Part shown: piece after piece, positions 1-3,381 of the stretch | Layout of the letters: the number at the start of each line of letters is the position of its first letter | Numbering within the stretch: the first letter of the stretch is position 1 | Notes under the pieces: model-generated | Databases searched by the model: none | What the model saw: the letters and a program-made list of their open reading frames with translations, nothing else | Told to the model about the DNA's origin: nothing | From: Methylococcaceae bacterium | GTDB taxonomy: Bacteria; Pseudomonadota; Gammaproteobacteria; Methylococcales; Methylomonadaceae | Direction of reading: 5' to 3' | Assembly (NCBI GenBank): GCA_013140465.1 | Contig: JABFST010000203.1 | Location: forward strand, 1-5,948 | Length of the DNA stretch: 5,948 nucleotides | Made by a program: the position numbers and the translations under genes

Positions 1-582
1 GGTTAAAACTTCGCTGAAATAGGCTTTTGCCCAGGTAAATTGAAAGCGGCGGTCAGGCCGTTCGTCGTATTGGTTTTTGTCGTGTTGTTCTTGCGCCCAA
101 TGCAAGACCCTATCAGCCAGCGACAGGATGTTAGCCGTGCGTTTTATTTGCATCAGCGCGCGGCGCAGGTTTTCATAAAGCTCGTCAATGTCATGGCTAG
201 CCAGCAATTGTTGAAAACGCAGTTCGCTTAAGACGGGTTTGCCGCTTTGGTCATTTTGTTGCCCCAACTGTTTGGGGAAACTGAGGTCGCTAAGCTGGTT
301 AATATGCGCCAATATGCCGGCGACTGCGGCTAAGGCCAATGTGGGGGTTTTGGGGAAATGCTGCTGCAAGTCATAAAAACTCGCTTGCATCAGGATGTCC
401 TGTGGTTTTTCGCAGCGACGGAGCTTGGCCCGCTCACCACGGTTGGACTTGGTTTTGCCATTGGCCAGTTGGGGGTCCTGTAGGCTATCCCACCAAGCCA
501 TTAAGGCTTGCTGTTCGTGCTCGCGCCACAAAACGCTGTAGCGGGTTTTTTCGGTTTTTGTTGTGTTGTTGTCATCACTCAT
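1..582 (-). CDS. cse2: Cse2 (CasB/Cas11), small subunit of type I-E Cascade, 3' end cut off
   Basis: Reading the minus strand from ATG at 582-580 gives 194 codons with no stop before the window edge, so the extreme C-terminus is missing. Cse2 forms the dimer along the belly of Cascade that holds the displaced DNA strand of the R-loop. Supporting sequence: an early WW (WWDSL, about residues 36-40), a basic GERAKLRRCEKP segment (55-66) typical of this all-helical family, LSELRFQQLLAS (about 144-155), LRRALMQIKR (about 164-173) and a final RRFQFTWAKAYF segment near the end, where the family usually stops. Usual length is 160-200 residues, so little is lost. The start is fixed by AGGAG (590-594 on the plus coordinate) seven bases upstream. 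It follows cse1 after 13 nt, so the two are almost certainly one operon. The remaining Cascade genes presumably continue off the left edge. Confidence 0.93.
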   Translation of the reverse strand, partial: MSDDNNTTKTEKTRYSVLWREHEQQALMAWWDSLQDPQLANGKTKSNRGERAKLRRCEKPQDILMQASFYDLQQHFPKTPTLALAAVAGILAHINQLSDLSFPKQLGQQNDQSGKPVLSELRFQQLLASHDIDELYENLRRALMQIKRTANILSLADRVLHWAQEQHDKNQYDERPDRRFQFTWAKAYFSEVLT

Positions 583-595
583 GTCTTTGCTCCTG

Positions 596-2164
596 TTATG
601 CCGCTAATGCTTTGATGTTTTTACCTGCGTTGAGCCAGATTTCTAATTGGCGACGGGCGGTGATAACCCGCTTCATGTCGCCGTCTTCGTTGTTGCTGGA
701 TAATGCCCAATGGTCAAAGAGGCTAAGGGCTTGGGTGCGCAGCACACGTTTCCATTCGGTAAACACAAGCTTGACTTGGGCTTCGTTGTCGCCGCAGTGT
801 ATAAGCTGTTCTAGCAAGCGGTAAAAGTCTGTTTCGGTGGTTTGCCAAAATTGCGGGTCGGTAAAAGTGATTTCCCCTTTGGCTTCTTTGGGCTTGGTAA
901 ACCAGGCTTGTTTTAAGGTGGAACGCACATCCAAAGCCACCTCAGTGGCGGCATCCAACATTTTGCCTATGTCGGCCTGTAAGCTGTCCCTGCTTGTGCG
1001 CGGGATAGGAAAAACAGGCATCGTGGTTTCGTACCAACACCGCGCTTTCATATTGTCCATATCGTAACCAAACAACCATAAGCGCGGTTGGTAGTCGCCG
1101 CCAATGAGTTCTTGGCGGCTGTTTATGTAGGTCGTGACTACTTTTGCCGCTTGTTTATGGTTTTTATCATCCGCCAACACCAAGCCCAACCAATGCCGAT
1201 AGCTAATTCCACCCACTTGCGCTTTAACGGAATAGGCTTCTTTTTTCGGGTCGCGGACATAGGGTGTCAGAGGGTGCAGCCAAGTGCTGCTGTAATTGAC
1301 ACCTAGGTTTTGGGTGCGATAGTGGGTTAAAAGCTGTTCTGATGGTTCATGGCAAATATCACAGACACCTGTTTGAAGGTTGTTAATGTCAAGGCGGATC
1401 CGCCGTGGCATTCCCCAATACATTTGATAAGGATGGCCTTGCTCGGGGTAGGTGATGAAGTCTTTATTGCTAGCTGCGCTGGTGCGTGTGGGTGCTAGCC
1501 ACGGAAATATGGCGGCAAGATCTGTTAGCTCGGTGTTGCCGCTAAAGCTGCCCACTTCATTTTGGGTAAAAATGTTTAGCCACAATTTTTGCCATAAACT
1601 GGCGGCTTGTTGGCTTTCGTTGGGCAAAACCAAGGTGGTTAAGGGGCCGCCACCGCGTAAGCTGGTGCGATGCCCTGAGCCACCCGAAGGTGCGTTGGTT
1701 TGCAGCGTAAACAAGGCAATGTTGGCCCAATAGGGCGACACTTGTTGAGTCGTGCCTTCTTTGACAAAAAAGGTGCCGCCACCTGAGGTGTCTATCAATA
1801 AAGAAGCGATGCCTATGGCTTGCTTATCTGCCAGTAATTCATAGTCTTGCATAAAAGCGGGTGTGCCAGTGCCGATAGCAAAAGCTGGGGTTACGGTTAG
1901 GAAAGCCGCTTTTAGCGTTTGGGGGTCTGGGGGTGATAGCCAATAGTGTTCCCAAACGTCTTCATCTTTGGGCGCAAAAGTGGTTTGTACAAGGCCAATC
2001 AGCAATTGGTACAACGCGCCCTTAAAATCGGCACGCGGCACCAGCACATCGGTGATGGGATTTGTACCCGTCAAATCGTGGGTGATTTGCCACAAGCCCT
2101 GTAGTTTTTCTTGTTCGCCATTACGGCGCACAACGCTTAACCATTCGTCTTCCAATAAATTCAT
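596..2164 (-). CDS. cse1: Cse1 (CasA/Cas8e), large subunit of type I-E Cascade
   Basis: 522 residues, close to the 502 of E. coli Cse1. This subunit reads the PAM, opens the target duplex and docks Cas3. Seen in order: N-terminal NLLEDEWL; a loop around 128-143 (GGGTFFVKEGTT) at the position of the L1 loop that contacts the crRNA 5' handle and PAM region; the family signature NAPSGGSGHRTSLRGGGPL (157-175); WGMPRRIRL (250-258); a CDIC pair (268-271) that could hold zinc, although no second CxxC follows; VNYSSTWLHPLTPYV (289-303); GYDMDNMKARCW (366-377); and a helical C-terminal region (about 395-515) fitting the four-helix bundle. The ATG at 2164 is preceded by AGGAGA (2172-2177) at 7-base spacing. 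No -35-like TTG occurs on this strand between 2165 and 2248, so its promoter probably lies further upstream, at 2592-2620. Confidence 0.97.
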   Translation of the reverse strand: MNLLEDEWLSVVRRNGEQEKLQGLWQITHDLTGTNPITDVLVPRADFKGALYQLLIGLVQTTFAPKDEDVWEHYWLSPPDPQTLKAAFLTVTPAFAIGTGTPAFMQDYELLADKQAIGIASLLIDTSGGGTFFVKEGTTQQVSPYWANIALFTLQTNAPSGGSGHRTSLRGGGPLTTLVLPNESQQAASLWQKLWLNIFTQNEVGSFSGNTELTDLAAIFPWLAPTRTSAASNKDFITYPEQGHPYQMYWGMPRRIRLDINNLQTGVCDICHEPSEQLLTHYRTQNLGVNYSSTWLHPLTPYVRDPKKEAYSVKAQVGGISYRHWLGLVLADDKNHKQAAKVVTTYINSRQELIGGDYQPRLWLFGYDMDNMKARCWYETTMPVFPIPRTSRDSLQADIGKMLDAATEVALDVRSTLKQAWFTKPKEAKGEITFTDPQFWQTTETDFYRLLEQLIHCGDNEAQVKLVFTEWKRVLRTQALSLFDHWALSSNNEDGDMKRVITARRQLEIWLNAGKNIKALAA

Positions 2165-2248
2165 TTACGGTTCTCCTACTAAAAATTTTTGGCTATTGAG
2201 GGTATTGCTGGTGTTGCATTGATTGTTGCTTTCGCGTACTTATTTAGG

Positions 2249-2298
2249 CCCCCTCGCAAGCTCCCCCCCCTTGAAAAAGGAGAGAACTTGCGAGGGGG
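2249..2298. repeat. Inverted repeat with 12-bp arms, dispersed-repeat type
   Basis: The arms CCCCCTCGCAAG (2249-2260) and CTTGCGAGGGGG (2287-2298) are exact reverse complements. Inside them CTCC and CCTT can pair again with GGAG and AAGG, so the whole element folds as one long interrupted hairpin. It contains a run of eight C (2263-2270). Its appearance, C-rich with AAGGAG-type inner pairing, is that of short intergenic repeats found in many copies in some proteobacterial genomes; this family assignment is from memory. It is not followed by a T-run in either direction, so I do not call it a terminator. Confidence 0.6.
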
Positions 2299-2310
2299 GT
2301 ATTTAATAAA

Positions 2311-2341
2311 CCTCCCCTAACCCCTCCTTTTTAAGGAGGGG
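2311..2341. repeat. Second C/G-rich inverted repeat, 9-bp stem
   Basis: CCCCTCCTT (2321-2329) pairs perfectly with AAGGAGGGG (2333-2341) across a TTT loop, preceded by a related CCTCCCC (2311-2317). With the neighbouring inverted repeat it forms a compact ~95-bp block between the 58-codon ORF and cse1. The block resembles a common intergenic repeat seen in multiple copies in various gammaproteobacterial genomes (recalled, not searched). The RNA hairpin could slow transcription or stabilise an mRNA end, but there is no following U-tract. Confidence 0.6.
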
Positions 2342-2384
2342 AACTGAATGTTTACGCTTTCGCTACGCATAACAGCTACAAGCT

Positions 2385-2561
2385 TTAGGCTTTGAACCAA
2401 GGATTGGCGGCTATCACGGCAACGCCTAAAGCCGTTGCACACCTGTCATACTTGCTTAAAACTGTGAGGGCGAATAAAACAACCAGTAATACCAAAGCAA
2501 TTAGACCCTTAAGCGATAATTGATTTAACGCCAATACAATTCTTTCAATGTCGTTGAACAT
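2385..2561 (-). CDS. 58-aa small membrane protein, unrecognised
   Basis: I do not recognise this protein. From ATG at 2561 it encodes 58 residues: a polar amphipathic N-terminus (MFNDIERIVLALNQLSLK), one clear hydrophobic segment (about 19-36, rich in L, V and A), a short charged loop (SKYDR, 36-40), a second mildly hydrophobic stretch (42-53) and the tail NPWFKA. It would sit in the inner membrane. Two features argue that it is real: AGAGA (2567-2571) five bases before the ATG, and a strong promoter (2592-2620) whose expected start point is about 24 nt upstream of the ATG. A longer in-frame reading back to 2771 would run through that promoter and the CRISPR repeats and is not credible. It lies between the guide-RNA target and cse1, on the cas strand. 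It could be a small toxin, a cas-linked membrane protein, or a leader ORF. Confidence 0.5.
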   Translation of the reverse strand: MFNDIERIVLALNQLSLKGLIALVLLVVLFALTVLSKYDRCATALGVAVIAANPWFKA

Positions 2562-2591
2562 GTTTTTCTCTGAAAAGTTAATTCGGCAAGA

Positions 2592-2620
2592 AGCATAGCC
2601 CCCCAAAAAGACAATGTCAA
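2592..2620 (-). promoter_or_regulatory. Sigma-70 promoter for the 58-aa ORF and probably cse1-cse2
   Basis: On the minus strand a perfect -35 box TTGACA (2615-2620) is followed after exactly 17 bp by TATGCT (2592-2597), four of six matches to the -10 consensus. The start point would fall near 2585. The spacer contains a run of six G. This is the best promoter in the cas3-cse1 interval. Since no other is visible ahead of cse1, it plausibly drives the Cascade operon through the 58-aa ORF. The self-matching protospacer begins 10 bp upstream of the -35, with its PAM on the promoter side. Confidence 0.65.
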
Positions 2621-2629
2621 CAAAACATA

Positions 2630-2664
2630 AAGCTCTTTTGTATTTCTTATAAAAATCTCGTAAT
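2630..2664 (+). other. Self-protospacer with AAG PAM for the mini-CRISPR spacer
   Basis: AAG (2630-2632), the canonical type I-E PAM, is followed by 32 nt that match the spacer at 2727-2758 at 19 positions. Matches are at 1-5, 7-10, 13-17, 19, 23, 26, 30 and 31. The seed (1-5, 7, 8) is complete, and in the first 19 positions the mismatches are 6, 11, 12 and 18. Positions 6, 12 and 18 are flipped out in Cascade and need not pair. Such partial pairing is known to allow Cascade binding without efficient Cas3 destruction. The site abuts the minus-strand promoter and covers a possible plus-strand -10 (TATAAA, 2648-2653). Confidence 0.7.
2648..2653 (+). promoter_or_regulatory. Possible -10 box for the mini-CRISPR transcript
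   Basis: TATAAA matches five of six bases of the -10 consensus, and a transcript starting near 2660 would cover the mini-CRISPR and end at its hairpin near 2786, about 127 nt. No convincing -35 lies 16-18 bp upstream. TACAAT at 2689-2694 is an alternative -10, also without a -35, and would start transcription inside the first repeat. The TATAAA box overlaps the self-protospacer, so bound Cascade could also limit guide synthesis. Confidence 0.28.
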
Positions 2665-2670
2665 GAAGAA

Positions 2671-2683
2671 AAATTTGTTGATT
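2671..2683 (-). promoter_or_regulatory. IHF-like site in the leader position
   Basis: The minus strand reads AATCAACAAATTT, matching the IHF consensus WATCAANNNNTTR at all but the last base. It lies 14 bp upstream of the first 29-nt repeat, roughly where type I-E leaders carry the IHF site that bends DNA for spacer integration. The surrounding sequence is AT-rich, so a chance match is possible. If real, it suggests that the mini-array derives from a leader-proximal fragment of a normal array. Confidence 0.3.
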
Positions 2684-2695
2684 CTAGGTACAATA

Positions 2696-2726
2696 GGTTC
2701 ATCCCCACGCCCGTGGGGATGAACCG
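2696..2726 (+). repeat. First CRISPR repeat, perfect 13-bp palindrome
   Basis: The arms GGTTCATCCCCAC (2696-2708) and GTGGGGATGAACC (2713-2725) pair perfectly around a GCCC loop, and a final G (2726) completes the canonical 3' end GTGGGGATGAACCG of type I-E repeats. The last eight bases, ATGAACCG (2719-2726), would be the crRNA 5' handle left by Cas6e cleavage. The 5' half differs from the usual GTGTTCCCC or GAGTTCCCC form: it is the reverse complement of the 3' half, so the stem is nearly twice the usual seven base pairs. Confidence 0.85.
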
Positions 2727-2787
2727 CTCTTGTGTACATCTTAGAGTTAGGTAAAAAACCGTTCCCCACACCCGTGGGGATTTTTCA
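2698..2787 (+). CRISPR. Mini-CRISPR: repeat, one 32-nt spacer, degenerate repeat
   Basis: Two 29-nt repeats (2698-2726 and 2759-2787) flank a 32-nt spacer (2727-2758). The 61-nt period is exactly that of type I-E arrays, and the locus sits between I-E cas3 and cse1. The repeats share a 19-bp core (2702-2720 and 2763-2781) with one difference, G against A. The second repeat keeps the stem but has lost GAACCG at its 3' end, as terminal repeats often do, so the array reads on the plus strand. Its mature RNA would carry an 8-nt handle and the spacer, and load into Cascade. The spacer partly matches a PAM-flanked site 94 nt upstream, which suggests a regulatory guide like CreA or CreR instead of an immune memory. 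No further repeats are visible. Confidence 0.85.
2763..2786 (+). terminator. Degenerate repeat acting as intrinsic terminator of the guide RNA
   Basis: TCCCCAC (2763-2769) pairs with GTGGGGA (2774-2780) across ACCC, and TTTTTC follows at once (2781-2786). The seven-pair GC-rich stem is the Cas6e recognition hairpin of the repeat, while the T-run replaces the GAACC of the normal 3' end. The combination has the form of a rho-independent terminator, so the guide transcript would end here, before dinJ. On the minus strand the same stem is followed four bases later by six T, so it could also work in that direction. Confidence 0.55.
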
Positions 2788-2843
2788 ACAGCTTGGATCG
2801 CATTAGCGGATTAGCCCAACTCAATCGCGTAAAAGGCCACCCC

Positions 2844-3101
2844 ATGAAATCTGAATTTATACGCTGTAAGGTAGAACCTGAGTTAAAAACCACGGTGGAT
2901 GGGATTCTTGCCGAATTAGTCATTAACACCACCCAAGCCATTACCTTGTTTTACCAACAAATCGCTTTAACCAACGGTTTGCCGTTTGCGTTGGAGTTAC
3001 CGAATGAAACAACCCTCAAGACAATGCAAAAAACCGATGCCAACCAAGAGCTGACGGTCTGCAAAGATGCGGATGACCTGTTTGACAAACTCGGCATTTA
3101 G
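2844..3101 (+). CDS. dinJ: DinJ-type antitoxin (RelB/DinJ family)
   Basis: 85 residues, against 86 in E. coli DinJ. The antitoxin binds YafQ, blocks its ribonuclease activity and represses its own operon through an N-terminal ribbon-helix-helix. Seen: a short beta strand (EFIRCKVEP, 4-12), helices of the DNA-binding part (LKTTVDGILAELVINTTQAITLFYQQIAL, about 14-42), the family-typical GLPFALELPNETTLKTM (45-61), and a C-terminal toxin-wrapping tail KDADDLFDKLGI (74-85) identical to the end of E. coli DinJ as I recall it. The ATG at 2844 has AAAGG seven bases upstream; an earlier in-frame TTG (2793) has no ribosome binding site and lies just after the guide terminator. The toxin gene starts 2 bp after the stop. 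No clear promoter or LexA box is visible upstream; a weak -35 (TTGGAT, 2793-2798) has no good -10. Confidence 0.95.
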   Translation: MKSEFIRCKVEPELKTTVDGILAELVINTTQAITLFYQQIALTNGLPFALELPNETTLKTMQKTDANQELTVCKDADDLFDKLGI

Positions 3102-3103
3102 CC

Positions 3104-3370
3104 ATGCTGGCCCCGGTATTTACGCACCAATTTAAACGTGACCTTAAGCGCCTAGAAAAGCGCAATAAAGACATGGACAAGCTTAAATTCCTGATGCGGC
3201 GGTTACTGGACAATGAGCCTTTAGAGCCCAAATACCGTGACCATGACCTTATCGGCAACTACTCCCAACGCAGGGAATGCCATATAGAACCCAATTGGCT
3301 ACTCATCTACAAAAAAGAACCCGACCGTATTATTTTTGAGCGCACGGGTTCCCACGCCGATTTGTTTTAA
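3104..3370 (+). CDS. yafQ: YafQ-type mRNA interferase toxin (RelE superfamily)
   Basis: 88 residues, the usual size (E. coli 92). YafQ enters the ribosomal A site and cuts mRNA, mainly at in-frame lysine codons, stopping growth when DinJ is degraded. Recognisable segments: KRDLKRLEKRNKDMDKLKFLM (11-31), YRDHDLIGNY (44-53), RRECHIEPNWLLIYK (56-70) and FERTGSHADLF (78-88). By alignment from memory, catalytic His50, His63 and His87 of E. coli correspond to H47, H60 and H84. Asp61 is replaced by E58 and Asp67 by N64, which may weaken or alter cleavage. The gene is 2 bp behind dinJ and ends 11 bp from the stop of cas3 on the opposite strand, with no terminator seen in the gap, so the two transcripts probably overlap. 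It may stabilise the CRISPR locus by addiction. Confidence 0.95.
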   Translation: MLAPVFTHQFKRDLKRLEKRNKDMDKLKFLMRRLLDNEPLEPKYRDHDLIGNYSQRRECHIEPNWLLIYKKEPDRIIFERTGSHADLF

Positions 3371-3381
3371 ATTTGTACCGC

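Larger units (their letters stand above)
2228..2363. repeat. 8-bp direct repeats GCTTTCGC around the C/G-rich block
   Basis: GCTTTCGC occurs at 2228-2235 and again at 2356-2363, bracketing about 120 bp that contain both inverted repeats. Such a pair could be a target-site duplication left by insertion of a small non-autonomous element. An 8-bp coincidence over this distance is not improbable, and no clean terminal inverted repeats touch the direct repeats, so this remains a suggestion. Confidence 0.22.
2165..2384. other. Gene-free spacer between the 58-codon ORF and cse1
   Basis: This 220-bp stretch has no convincing reading frame. Next to cse1 it holds the cse1 ribosome binding site (2172-2177). 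On the minus strand 2165-2248 shows no -35-like TTG, so I see no separate cse1 promoter. The middle (2249-2341) is taken up by two C/G-rich inverted repeats listed separately. Neither is followed by a T-run on the minus strand, so transcription from upstream may pass into cse1. Confidence 0.6.

Noticed and set aside
339..824. 161-codon plus-strand ORF
   Set aside because: It lies across cse2 and the end of cse1, which have family motifs and good start signals on the minus strand; the translation is Cys/Trp/Ser-rich shadow sequence.
2321..2341. Intrinsic terminator between the 58-aa ORF and cse1
   Set aside because: The 9-bp stem is perfect, but no T-run follows on either strand, and the element looks like a dispersed repeat.
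2727..2758. Spacer as ordinary phage memory
   Set aside because: Not excluded without a database search, but the seed-plus-PAM match to neighbouring DNA and the flip-out pattern of mismatches make a regulatory guide the better reading.
2562..2771. N-terminal extension of the 58-aa ORF to give a 128-codon protein
   Set aside because: It would translate through the minus-strand promoter, the self-protospacer and both CRISPR repeats; the good promoter and ribosome binding site fix the ATG at 2561.
2793..2843. TTG start for dinJ giving 102 residues
   Set aside because: No ribosome binding site before the TTG; the ATG at 2844 gives the normal family length and start and has AAAGG upstream.
2747..2941. 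64-codon minus-strand ORF
   Set aside because: It is antisense to dinJ and runs into the degenerate repeat; no ribosome binding site or protein features, while dinJ is a clear family match.
3016..3258. 80-codon minus-strand ORF opposite dinJ-yafQ
   Set aside because: Arginine- and serine-rich shadow of two well-recognised genes on the other strand.
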